From positions 124,121,900 to 124,185,899 of the forward strand of contig CM077158.1 of assembly GCA_039583875.1 (NCBI GenBank): a stretch of 64,000 nucleotides of DNA. Reading direction: 5' to 3'. The notes beneath the pieces were generated by a model. It was given only the letters and a program-made list of their open reading frames with translations, ran no database searches and was not told the DNA's origin. Made by a program: the position numbers and the translations under genes. Shown piece after piece: positions 53,178-64,000 of the stretch; position 1 is the stretch's first letter, and each line of letters opens with the position of its first letter. Source of the DNA: Platanthera guangdongensis (Eukaryota; Streptophyta; Magnoliopsida; Asparagales; Orchidaceae).

Positions 53178-54375
53178 TCTTGGGAGCTGGCGGACTGGGG
53201 CCTTGTCCTCCAAGCTCGTGTCGGGCTCTTGGTGGTTTGCTGGACTTGGTCACACTCTGTGACAAGTCCAGGGTGTTCGCAGTGTCTGCAGACTCCGCTG
53301 TTGACATGGTGGTCTGCCTGTTGGTCGTGGACTCTTGTGGAGGGCCGAGGAGTTGTTCTTGAGCTATGCGGACTGTCGCCATGTCCGCGTATGGCGTGCG
53401 GATTGATGCAGTATAGGCTGTGGCTGTGTCTGCGTGATGTGCAGTGAGGCGGACTGGTCGGGTGCTTGCGGGCTATGTAGGTTGTTGCCTTGCCCGCATA
53501 GTGTGTGCGGACTGCGGCGGAGTCCACCTGGTGTTGGACACCTTGCCTTGGCTCCTAGCGGGTTGGTTGAAGTCCGGCTAAGTCCTTGCGGACTTGGCGG
53601 ACTGGGCTTTGCTCGCTGCGAGCTAGGGGGTCACTCTATTCATTAGGGCGGTGACCACACACCTCACCCCGCCTATAAATAGACCACCCCCGGCACGTCT
53701 ACAGTAACTGAGGGAACAGTAAGTTAAGACTTGGTTAAGTACGGCGGCCTCGATTTTCTTGTCCGCGCGGTTTGATCAGAGTTAACTGGTTGTTGTTTGC
53801 AGGTTGCGCGACTAGCACTATGGAGCCAGGAGTTTGGCTTTGACTTCGGTCAGGATCAGTGAAGTTTGTGGTTACAATCGGCAATATAAGTAGGTTACTT
53901 CTGTAGCTTGTAAGTTTTCTCTGCTTCAGCTTTTCCAAGTTCAATAACCTGTCTGCCAGACTCGGGCGGTTAGGCGGTCTGTTCTTCAGTTCGGCAACAG
54001 TCAGCGAATAACGCCATGTCCGCACGACCTCGCGGTCTCGACGGACTACGTATTCTATCCGTCTTCTAGCAGCAGCAGTTCGGGAGGCTTCGACGACTTT
54101 GACGGACTGGGCGGTCTCGGTGATCTCCAGTTCGGTCCGCCCGGATTGATTTGTTTCTTTCTATTTTTCCTTATACTGGCGAAATCATGTCTCGTCATGT
54201 ATACCTCGCCCTGTAAAGAAGTTAATAAATATATGATCTCCTTGTTACTTCTTCTTGCAATTGGTGTTTTACTTTGCTTTCCTAGTTTTGCTTGATCAAG
54301 GTGTGATCTTGATAGCTCTGAGAATATTAATTTGGCGTCAGACTATCTCGCTGATCATCTTGAGAAAATTCAACA
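53178..54375 (+). repeat. 3' LTR of E_A, second part
   Basis: It continues the LTR from TCTTGGGAGCTGG, matching 25884 onward. It has GCGGACT words, a TATA box CCTATAAATAG (53672-53682) and the end AAATTCAACA, followed by GGAGG. Confidence 0.92.
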
Positions 54376-54462
54376 GGAGGATGGCACAAACTCCTCCGAG
54401 CTTGATGGTGAAAGCTAGGTCAAACCCATCTTGAAGCTCGAGGATGAAGGAGGAGGCCGTGT
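54376..54462 (-). repeat. Athila/Tat-like LTR R2, second part
   Basis: GGAGGATGGCACAAACTCC through AGGATGAAGGAGGAGGCCG matches R1 at 23284-23371. It is cut at about 54462 by a Copia LTR. It shows that 28.9 kb was inserted into one LTR. Confidence 0.8.
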
Positions 54463-55028
54463 GAAAGGAGGGGTTAGACCTGATTTACTATAGAGGAGGG
54501 GTGAATAGAGTAATTAAAAATTTTGGTTGTTTTATGTTTTTATGTCAGAGTGAAAATAAGTGATACCAATAATATATAAAGAAAATAACAACAGCCTAAG
54601 ATATTCTATCTATCACAGCCACAGTAAGAACAAAAGAGAAAATGAGCAACTAGACGACAAAAGAATTTTATAGTGGTTCCTGGGTACTTCCACTCTTCTA
54701 CCACCCAGGTAGGAATCCACTACACTTTTTGATCAGGTGACTGCCACCTTTGAGCTTTTGATCAGGTACTCAAAAACCAACTCAAGTCTTTTGATCAGGA
54801 GACATGCAACCAAGGAATAACTTTTGAAGGGAGTTAAAGAACCCTTTGTAAAGAGAGGGGGTGAGAGATTTATGGTGTCTTCTCTTTCTCAAAACAACTG
54901 AGAAGAGTAGTGGATCTTGATGTTGTCAAATCTCCCCCAGAGATATTGTATTATTCAGGAGGATTGGAGCTTTGCTTCAGGGTGTAGGTCTTCAGCCTGT
55001 TCTGTCAATGTTCAGGAATGCAGTAGAC
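54463..55028 (-). repeat. Copia LTR fragment cut by E_D
   Basis: TGAAAGGAGGGGTTAGACCTG, the GGGGTGAATAGAG block, TATAGTGGTTCC and CCAGGTAGGAATCCACT follow the same order as the E_B LTR start (29647 onward), with clear divergence. It is the downstream end of a minus-strand Sirevirus-type LTR. The rest should lie beyond E_D, outside the window. Confidence 0.75.
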
Positions 55029-58000
55029 TGATGTATGATAAGTTATAAATATACCTATTTTTATGTACATTATTTAAGTAGTTTTGGTTTTCTTTTGTTG
55101 TTTTGGTTAAATTTCTTTAATAAAATCCTCCTTTTATTGTAAATATTTGGCTAACTTCTTTTATTTTATTGTTCAGGAAAAATACCAAATTTTGCCAAAA
55201 ATAGTAATGTCATGCCCGTATACTTTGTGTCACGCCTGTGACCAGGGGCGTGACACGTCAGACCCATGAAATCAGCAATTTTCTGAAGAAAAAGTGTGAA
55301 ACGCCCTGTCACACGGCCGTGTCAAATGTGATACGACCGTGACCTAACCCGTGTCACAGCGCTCGATGATTTTTCGCTTGACATTCGTCGACCCGATAAG
55401 GACATGCCCGTGTCCCATGATCAGACATGCCCGTGTCATTCCCGCTCGACTATAAAGGCTTCCAGCTCGACGAAATCGCGTTCAACTTTGATCGAACCGA
55501 CCCGACACGCCCGTGTCAAAATGCCACACGGGCGTGTACTACTCCACCTGGCCTGACAAACCGCCGCTGGCGACTTTTGGAAGGAAACGACGCCCACTTC
55601 AACCTCCCCGACATGCCCACCGTCACGCCCGTGACCAGGGTTGTGACTTCCACGATGATCTCCCGAAGTCAACAACGCCATCAAATCGCCGAAATCAGAT
55701 GATGAATAGTGCCGACACGCCCACCGTCACGCCCGTGACCTAGGGCGTGACCGACGTGTTTTCAGCCGCAAAGTCAAATCTCCAGTCGAATCAACGGCCG
55801 CCATTTGAATAGTAGTGACACGCCCCCTGACACGCCGGTGTCAGAGGGCGTGTACTTGGAAACTTTTGCCTATAAAAGTCCAGCTGCTGTATGATTTAAG
55901 GGTTCAGAAATTTTGAACCATTTTGATGTTAAGTGCTGCTGTTTGGAGCTTGCTTTAGTGCTATATAAGGAACCCCCCCCCCCCCCTCCTTTTTAAGTTT
56001 GTTTGTTTAGGCTCTTGTAATCAACTTCTTTTGTAATAAAAATCATTAGTATTTCATCCTTACATGCTCTGAAATGTCTCTGAAGGTCTCATTTTCACCA
56101 ATCTTATGTATTTATGATTTCATTTTCATATTGCGTGTGTGCGAGTATGAGTTCAAATTGCGAAATTTATGTTTTAAAATGAAAAACTTTTTGTTTTACT
56201 TTCATTTATGTCCAAATTTCTAGTCGTTATTATAGTCGTTTTCCATATCATACTCTTTAGAATTTGTTAGACTTAGGATTTTTATGCTTTCAAATTCGTT
56301 CTTATGAACTTGTAAAACAATAAAAAAAGGTGGTTTTCATTTCTATTAACTTAGATTTTTCTCCGTTTTGATTATAAAACTGTTGCTTCTTTTTAGCTTT
56401 CTTCCACTTTTTAAACCATTTTACAAAGCTATAAGAATGTATAAAGTGTTATTTAAATTTTTCAACAACTTTGATTTTCGCAATTACTTAAAAACGTTTT
56501 TGCTCAAACAATTTTTATTTCAACTTTTTATGCATTTCTATCAAAAACTAACGGTAAAAAAGTAAACGTTTTAATTTTTCAGGCACTTGCTTTTCTCGCT
56601 TTAATTTGAAAACTCTTTGGTCAAACAATTTTTATTTTGTCTTTTTATGCATTTCTACGGCATTCTAGCGGTAGAAATGCAGTTGTTTTAATTTTTCGAT
56701 AACTTTGTTTTTCTTAATTTTTTCGCCTACGTGCGTGCGTGTATGAGATAAGTTTTATTGCTTTCTCCAATTATGTAGAGTGTGTGGGTGTGCGCAATTA
56801 TTTCCGCCTACTCGTTAAGGTTTAAATGGCGTGTCTTTAATTTTTCACCTACTCATTTGAGTAGGATTTGCAAGTGTGAGTATTTACTTTCTGCAGAGTG
56901 AGTATTTCATTTTCTGTCGTGTGTGTGTGTGTGTGTGTTTTTATTAATGCAAGCGTGAGTTTTAATTTCAGCAAGTGTGTGTTGTTTCTATTTCCGCCTA
57001 CTCGTAAGAGTAAAATGGCTGGACTTTATTTGAGTAGGACTTGTTATATATCTTCCGCCTACTCGCTAGGAGTTAAATGGCTGGACTTCATTTCCCGCCT
57101 ACTCGTTTGAGTAGGACTTGTAATTTTCAGCTTTTATTTACCGCCTACTCATTTGAGTTAAATGGCAGGTTTTTATCTTCCGCCTGTTCGCTAGGAGTTA
57201 AATGGTCGGACTTTATTTCCCTCCTGCTCATTTGAGTAGGACCTGTACTCGCATTTATTTTCGCCTACTCGTTAAGAGTTAAATGGCGTGCTTTTATTTT
57301 TCGCCTACTCATTTGAGTAGGATTTGTGTGTGTGTGTGTGTGTGTATTTCAACTATGTAAGTGAGTGTGTGTATTTCAATTATGCAAGTGTGTGTGTGTG
57401 TGCATTTATTTTGTTCAACTCGATTGAGTAGGACTCGCTTTCATTTCAGTCCTACTCGTTTGAGTAGCGTTTGAGTAGGACTTGTAAATTTTCAGCTTTT
57501 ATTTCCTGCCCACTCGTTTGAGTGGGACTTGCAATTTCATTTATGCAATTTTCTCTTACTGGTAAATTAGTTTTATTTCTGTCTCTTTATTATGTTTTTG
57601 GATGAGTACGGGTGTTTTTATTTGTAGTAACTTTTCTCATATTAGGTTATCTTGCTTTTCTTCTTATTCTCTTTATAACCCTTCAGCGAATAGTTTAGAA
57701 CGCTCGCCTAACCAAACTCATATGTTATCCCCATTTTGATGAGTGGCTAATCGCATTTAACCCTTAGTATCGAAGAGCTTTGCGATATAAAAAATGTTTT
57801 AAATAACTAAAGGTCTTATTTTTCTATTTAATTAAAAACTTAAGGTTTACCCCGGGTTCACGACACGTAGAACCACATATCCATGTGTAGGCTCTATTTC
57901 CATTATCCATAGGCTAGCTAGCCGAGAGGCCGTGCGTATGGACTGATCACCCCTGGGTAAAGAGAGTTCTGCACTAACCCTCGAGAGAGGAGGCGCGCTA

Positions 58001-58506
58001 ACTCTACTTGATTGGGTTCCCCACCCAATAGCGGGGTTCTTAGCGTACTACGGGCATTAAGAGGAATCCTTTGTCGGACGAGAGCCCGGTTGAATAGCCT
58101 TAATGTCCAGGTGAGCGATATTCCTAGAGATAGGTGAGCTCATTATTTTGGAACCTCCACGGCCAAGTTTCTGCTTTAATTAAATTGAAACTTTAGATCT
58201 TTAGTTATTCAAATCTTTTTTCAATGCTAACGTAATTTGATACCGAGTGTTATCTCTTCATCGACTTTAATCTTAATCTATTTTCATCCTATATTAGTTA
58301 AAATCAACGACTTACTATTTCAGTAAAATAATAGTGCTTTCGGAGCAGTAGGGATAATCAACCCGTTCCCGGGAAATTTACGATCTAGATATTCCCCCTA
58401 ATATTCTGTATTACTTGCGATAGGTGCACTTGCCTCCCTTAGCAAGCTCGCGACATTCGACTCATCGAAACAACCACCCACATAAGAGTCTGTTCGCGGG
58501 CCATCA
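55029..58506 (+). repeat. 5' LTR of E_D
   Basis: U3 has a CACGCCCGTGAC-type array (55210-55855) with decayed forms such as CATGCCCGTGTC. TATA is at 55869. The leader hairpin array (56800-57520) has about twice as many units as in E_C. The U5 stem-loop at 58011-58029 is conserved. Confidence 0.88.
55869..55881 (+). promoter_or_regulatory. Predicted TATA box of E_D
   Basis: CCTATAAAAGTCC, immediately after the palindrome array. Confidence 0.65.
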
Positions 58507-58512
58507 AGTTTT

Positions 58513-58530
58513 TGGCACCGTTGCTGTGGA
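58513..58530 (+). other. Primer-binding site of E_D, mutated
   Basis: TGGCACCGTTGCTGTGGA differs from the tRNA-Asp site of E_C at three positions. Confidence 0.75.
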
Positions 58531-58660
58531 ACCTCTTAGTTGTTATTTCGAATCCGAATTCTATTACTTTTACCTTTATTTCTAAAAACCAAAAAAAACA
58601 ACAAAACTTTACTTAAAATCCAAAAAAACATTTAATTTTCTACTTTATATTTTATGGTGT

Positions 58661-61600
58661 ATGACCCGTCGACAACCTTCGGAGTCCGAAAATTTGGATT
58701 TCGATCCTGAGATCGAACGCTCCCTTGCGCATATTCGGTCTCAACGCCGAAATCCCTCTTTGGACGCCGAAGAATCTGTCGGAGAACCCTCTGTCGTTGC
58801 TATGGCCGACCCCAATCCAAATGCGGTCATCGAGCGTACAATGTCATATTACGCCCACTGAATTTTGACGATACTGGGTCTAGTATTGTTCGCCCAACGG
58901 TGGCGAAAAATAATTTTGAGATCAAATCGAGCGTTATCCAAATGATCCAAAATGCTGTGCAGTTCGATGGACTGCCAGATGAGGACCCGAACGTTCATTT
59001 TCTAGTTTTTTGGAAATCCGCGATACCTTTAAGATCAATGGCATCACTGATGACGCCAATCATTTGCGCCTCTTTCCATTCTCCCTCAGATCCATAGCTA
59101 AGGCGTTATTGAATTCCGTCCCACGAGGATGTATCACCACCTAGGCCGAGCTTGCGGAACGGTTCTTAACGAAGTATTTTCCGCCCGTAAGACTGCAAAG
59201 TTGCGGGCGGACATTTCTTCGTTCGTGTAGAATGATTCTGAGTATCTATTTGAGACTTGGGAGCACTTTAAAGAATTCCTCCGCAAGTGTTTGCACCAGG
59301 CGCTGCCTGCGTGGTTGCATGTCCAAATCTTCTACAATGGGCTTAACTATTAGACACGTCAAATGATTGACGCGGCTGCCGCAGGTACCTTGAATAATAA
59401 GACCCCTGAGGCTGCCCAAGCTCTTATTGAAAAGATGGCTATGAACGCCTACCAATGGAACGTCCCGCGGTGACGTCCCAAGCAGGTGGCCGGCCTCTTC
59501 GAAGTGGATTCCACTGCCCACTTAGCCCTTCAAGTTGAAAGGCTGACGAAGCAAGTGGTGGGGATGTCTGCTGCTTCCTCCACTCCGCCTTGGGAGATTC
59601 CCCCTAATGCTGGCGTAGTCAATGAATTCGTAGACTATGTGGGAAATGCTGGGCGACCTTCCTTCAACCCCAACAACAACCCTTATAGCAATAACTATAA
59701 TCCGGGTTGGTGGAACCACCCCAACTTCTCATGGAGCAACGCGAATAATGCGCAGCGCCCGCGAAATTCTTTTGTGCCCGGATTTCTACCGCCTCCCCCT
59801 CTTCCAAAACCCTCCCCGATGGAGGAGAATTTTTCTAAATATATAGCTTCCAACGAGTCAAATATCTAGAACATCACCGGATCGCTAAAAAACATAGAAC
59901 TCTAGGTTGGACAGCTAGCGCGAATGATGTTCGAGCGCGCGCTCGGGGCACTGTCGGGAAACACGGAGCCCAATCCGCGGGAGAATATCAATGATATAAC
60001 CCTCCGTTGTGGAAAGGAGGTGATCGATCCAAAACGGATCGATCCGTAGGTACATATTTCACCTCCGACCCCTCTTCCCCCTTCTTCGAATATGCCGCCT
60101 TTACAAATTTTAAATGAAAACATTATTAAAACGCCCTTGCCATATCCACACAAGCTCTATAGTGAGCGTAAGGACGCGCAGTATGAAAAAATTATTTTAT
60201 TATTAAAACAAATTCACATTAATGTTCCATTCTGCGAAGCAATCTCGCAGATGCCTATATATGTGAAATATTTAAAACAACTTCTTTCTAATAAACAAAA
60301 ATTATAAAATATTTCGCATATTTCTTTGAATGTTGACTTCTCAGCGGCTCTTACTAATAAATTGCCCCTTAAACGAAATGACCCGGGAAGGTTCTCCATC
60401 CCGTGCCTTTTTGGCAATATATTAGTAAAATACGATCTTGCAGATTTAGGCGCGAGCATTAATTTAATATCGTTCTCGCTCTTTGAAAAATTAGGTTTGG
60501 GCACTCCGGCCCCTACTAGAATGCGAATCCAACTAGCGGATCGCTCGGTTAAGTTTCCCGTCGGGGTTGTGGAGGACGTACTTGTCCGAGTTGATAAGTT
60601 TATCTTTCCGGTAGACTTCGTCATCTTGGACATTGAGGAGGACACCGATGTACCAATTATACTCGGTCTCCCTTTTCTCGCCACCTCCGGTACATTAATT
60701 GACGTAAGTAACAGTCATCTCCTCCTTCGGGTAGGAGATGACGAAGTTACTTTCTCTATTAATACCTCAATAGGCAACTCTTCATTGAGCGATGACTTTT
60801 GTTATAATTTAGACACACATCCCGGAGATTGTTCTTCCCCTATTTTCGAGTCTACATTTTTAAACGACGATATTTATGGGCTCGAAAATTTTAAATGCGA
60901 TAAGGATACCTCTATATACTTGCCTTTCGAACCAATTGGTAAGAAAGACATAGAAATTAAAACCTCGTGAGAAGAACCGCCCTGCCTTGAACTCAAACCA
61001 CTACCCGATTCACTCAAATACGCCTTTTTCGGAAAAGATGATACCCTTCGCGTTATCATTTCTTGGCATTTGAGCGATTTAGAGACTTCCGATTTATTGG
61101 GAGTTTTACGTAAACATCTCCACGCAATTGCGTGCCAAATTTCTGATCTAAAAGGGATTAACCCTTCTTTCTGCACCCATAAGATTTTCCTTCTCGATAA
61201 TTACCGCAAAACCATTCAGCCGCAGTGACGACTTAACCCAAACATGAAAGACGTTGTTAAGGCCGAAATTATTAAATTATTAGATGCGGGAATTATTTAT
61301 CCTATTTCCGATAGTACGTGGGTTAGTCCCATTCACGTGGTGCCCAAAAAGGGCGGTCTTACCGTAGTGGAAAATGAGCACAATGAACTCGTCCCAACTC
61401 GTACTGTTTCGGGTTGGCGGGTGTGCATCGATTATAGAAAACTAAATGATACCACCCGTAAGGATCATTTCCCACTACCTTTCCTAGACCAAATTCTAGA
61501 GCGTTTGTCCAGTCATCCGTATTTTTTTTCTTGATGGATTATCGGGGTTTTTCCAAATCCCCAATTCCCCCGATGATCAAGAGAAAACAACTTTTACCAT

Positions 61601-63889
61601 CTCGTTTGGCACCTTCGCATACCGAAGAATGCCATTTGGCCTCTGCAATGTGTCAGCTACATTCCAAAGATGTATGCTGACAATCTTTGGCGAGCTGGTA
61701 GGAGACATTATGGAAGTCTTTATGGATGACTTCTCTGTTTTCGGAAGCTCTTTCTCGTCCTGTCTGCGTAATTTAGATCGTGTCCTTCAGCGATGCGAGG
61801 ACACGCATCTTGTTTTAAATTGGGATTAGTGTAACTTTATGGTTCGAGAAGTTTGGTTCTCGGCCATATGATTTCGTCTAAGGGGATGGAGGTCGATAAG
61901 GCCAAAGTTGAAATTATCGAAAAACTTCCCCTGCCTTCCAACGTTAAATCTATTAGGAGTTTCTTAGGCCACGCGGGATTTTATAGGCATTTCATTCAAG
62001 ATTTTTCAAAAATAACAAAGCCTCTTACTCGCCTATTGGAAAAGGAATCAAATTTTGTCTTTGATAGTGAATGTGAGTCTGCCTTTATTTTCATAAAACA
62101 AAAACTAATCAATTCACCCATTTAAGTGGCGCCCGATTGGACCCTTCCGTTCGAAATTATGTGTGACGCTAGTGATATTGCCGTAGGTGCCGTTCTTGGA
62201 CAACGTATAAACAAATATTTTCATCCTATTTATTACGCTAGCAAGATGCTCACTTCCACACAAGGAAATTACACGACAACGGAAAAAGAACTTTTAGCCG
62301 TCGTTTTTGCTTTTGATAAGTTTTGCTCGTATATAACGCTATCTAAAGTTATCGTATTTACCGACCACTCTGCCTTAAAATATTAATTAGCAAAAACAGA
62401 CGCCAAACAATGCCTTCTTCGATGGATCCTCCTCCTGCAGGAGTTCGATTTAGAGATCCGGGATAAGAGGGGCCAGAGAATTTAGCCGCGGATCACCTCT
62501 CCCGCTTTGAAAATCCCGGTGCGGAAGCGCTCGTCGAATCTGACATAAATGACAGATTCCTCGATTAACGCCTCCTAGACATAAATACTAGTTCATCTTC
62601 CCCGCCTTGGTTTGCAAATTTTGCGAACTATTTAGTTGCGAGGGTGCTCCCAAAAGACTTTTCAAGCCAGCAAAAGAAGAAATTCTTTTCTGACTTGAAA
62701 TATTTCTTTTGGGAGGACCCTTTTCTTTTTCGTATCTGCGCGGACCAAGAGGTCCGAAGATGTGTCGCGGGTGTGGAGTGCATGCAAATACTTAGGCACT
62801 GCCACGAGGGTCCGGCTGGTGGGATATCAAGCTAACTAGACCACGCGGAAGGCGCTGGAGGCGGGATTCTTTTGGCCGACTCTATTCAAAGATGCTCACA
62901 ATTTTGTGCGCTCCTGCGATAGCTTCCAGCGATCGGGTAACATCTCTCGTCGCGACGAGATGCCCCAAAATTTGTTTTTAGAATGAGAAGTCTTCGATTT
63001 ATGGGGCATAGATTTTGTTGGCGCCCTACCTCCGTCTTTCAAAAATATGTATATTTTAGTGTCGGTCGACTACGTATCGAGGTGGGCAGAAGCGCAAGCT
63101 CTCCCCCCCAACGATGCGCAAGTCGTCGTTACATTTCTTAGAAATCTATTTTCCCGCTTCGACACACCTCGTATAATTGTTAGCGATAGGGGGACGCATT
63201 TCTGCAACACCCAAATGGCTAAGACGTTTGCTAAATACGGCATCACGCACAAACTTGTCACCCCCTACCACAAGAAAACTAGTGGCCAAGTAGAGGTATT
63301 CAATCGAGAGATTAAGTGTATATTAGAAAAAACCATTTCACTAAATTGAAAAGATTGGTCCATCAAACTCGACGATGCATTGTGGGTTTATCGTACCGCA
63401 TACAAAACCGCAATTGGTTGTACGCCATATCGATTAGTCTGCGACAAAGCATGCCATCTCCCCGAAGAATTAGAACATCACGCACTTGGGGTTTTAAAAC
63501 TTTTAAATCTCGATGCTAACTTAGCTGCTCAAAATAGAAAATTGCAACTAAACGAGCTCGATGAATGGTGTGCAAATGCTTACGAGAGCAATAAATTCTA
63601 TAAGGAGCGTTCTAAATTTTAGCACGACCAAAAAATCAAGACCCATAAAACTTTTTCTCTGGGTGATCTTGTCCTTCTATATAATTCACAACTTCGACTT
63701 TTCCCCGGGAAACTTAGATCATGTTGGTCCGACCCCTTCAAAGTTGAAGAGGTTTGGCCATATGGGACCTTACTCGTCTCCCACCCGGAAAAAGGCTCGT
63801 TTAAGGTGAACGGTCATCGCTTAAAATTATACATAGCAGGCGAACCTGTGGGCAGTAATTTCGAATCCATAACCCTCCTCGATATATAA
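58661..63889 (+). pseudogene. E_D gag-pol (Athila-type), heavily broken
   Basis: It starts MTRRQPSESENLDFDPEIER, showing the true gag N-terminus of the family. Stops or frameshifts occur at about 58859, 59020, 59145, 59229, 59351, 59471, 59868 and 60304 within gag, and repeatedly through pol. Recognisable blocks are protease (ADLGASINLIS, about 60440), RT (LLDAGIIYPISDS about 61275; FMDD about 61720), RNase H (CDASDIAVGAVLGQ about 62150), integrase core (WGIDFVGA about 63003; [10 protein letters not shown] about 63180; FNREIK about 63300) and a C-terminal region ending near 63889. The tail continues with AAACAAAGCGCTCCTGGGAGGC. It helps locate the breaks in E_C. Confidence 0.88.
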
Positions 63890-64000
63890 ACTGCCAAGAA
63901 TAGTCAAGCTACACGACTATAAACAAAGCGCTCCTGGGAGGCACGCCATGTTTATCTTTTTCGCTATCTCTTTACCTTTTTCTTTGCGTTTTTAAAAAAA
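63890..64000 (+). other. E_D 3' untranslated region, start
   Basis: AAACAAAGCGCTCCTGGGAGGC matches E_C at 43361. The window ends before the PPT. Confidence 0.8.

Larger units (their letters stand above)
25487..54375 (+). mobile_element. Copia element E_A, deleted and nested
   Basis: LTR ends are TGTTGAA...TTCAACA, with a 5-bp duplication GGAGG. The 5' LTR is 25487-27076, the internal region 27077-29247 and the 3' LTR starts at 29248, interrupted by E_B at 29646 and completed at 53178-54375. Without E_B the element would be about 5.4 kb. Gag, protease and most of integrase are deleted. The LTRs differ at roughly one base in eight over the first ~185 bases, so it is clearly older than E_B and E_C inside it. 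RT type is not Sirevirus. Confidence 0.85.
55029..64000 (+). mobile_element. Athila-type Gypsy element E_D, decayed, right end outside window
   Basis: It has a 5' LTR of 3,478 bases (TGATGTATGA to GCGGGCCATCA), a mutated PBS, gag-pol and the start of the 3' region. It is homologous to E_C throughout but more decayed, with many stops. Poly-C (55974-55988) and TG-rich stretches expand its LTR. Confidence 0.88.

Noticed and set aside
54481..55028. Separate new repeat family
   Set aside because: It follows the order of motifs of the E_B LTR (leader block, TATAGTGGTTCC, AGGAATCCACT), so it is a diverged Copia LTR.
1..64000. Host protein-coding gene, tRNA or helitron/DNA transposon
   Set aside because: No exon-like frame with a non-transposon domain, no tRNA cloverleaf and no terminal inverted repeats with transposase were seen, although I could not run searches.

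Overview
The window is nuclear DNA from a flowering plant, probably a eudicot, and is made almost entirely of nested and decayed LTR retrotransposons. The evidence is plant-lineage Copia (Sirevirus-type) and Gypsy (Athila-type and Tekay/Del-like) gag-pol proteins, primer-binding sites matching plant tRNA-iMet and tRNA-Asp, and a 5S-rRNA-derived Cassandra-like repeat. I found no host gene, tRNA gene or complete rRNA gene. Family names rest on motifs read by eye, not on searches.

Left part (1-24765). A Sirevirus-type gag scrap (1-735) is followed by about 1 kb of short palindromic words, then the 3.2 kb 5' LTR and gag of a Tekay/Del-like Gypsy element (1762-6618). A minus-strand Copia element, C2, follows: LTR 20127-21536, PBS, gag start at 20076, gag/protease remnant 6612-8262. 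Its gag is split by a second minus-strand Sirevirus-type element, C1 (8263-19405). C1 has a single LTR in its middle (15154-17270). One side of that LTR carries PBS-gag-pol-ORF3 N-part and the other ORF3 C-part-PPT, so the element is circularly permuted. Beyond C2 lie a third Copia gag fragment (C3), an Athila/Tat-like LTR called R1 (22741-24148), and an inverted pair of 5S-like repeats (about 24150-24490).

Right part (24766-64000). This is a clean four-level nest. A minus-strand LTR called R2 is split by a deleted plus-strand Copia element, E_A (25487-54375, TSD GGAGG). The 3' LTR of E_A is split by a full-length minus-strand Sirevirus-type element, E_B (29647-53172, TSD ATCTG). The pol-ORF3 spacer of E_B is split by a plus-strand Athila-type Gypsy element, E_C (34935-45786, TSD TCCAT). 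Beyond the nest, a Copia LTR piece (54463-55028) is cut by a second, older Athila element, E_D, which runs off the window.

Recurring theme. Most LTRs here carry a dense array of a family-specific, usually CpG-containing short palindromic word directly upstream of a TATA box. Examples are GTGTCGACAC in C1, TTCTCGAGAA in the Tekay LTR, CACGCCCGTGAC in the Athila LTRs, TCGTCGA/TCGACGA in E_B, and GGTCGTGCGC in R1. In the two Sirevirus-type elements the same word recurs in the pol-ORF3 spacer, upstream of a TATA-like box and the start of ORF3. In C1, ORF3 encodes a PKKKRK nuclear-localisation-like motif. I propose, as inference only, a self-recognition or anti-silencing system resembling VANC of VANDAL transposons. 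Second highlight: C1 looks like a re-integrated one-LTR circle.
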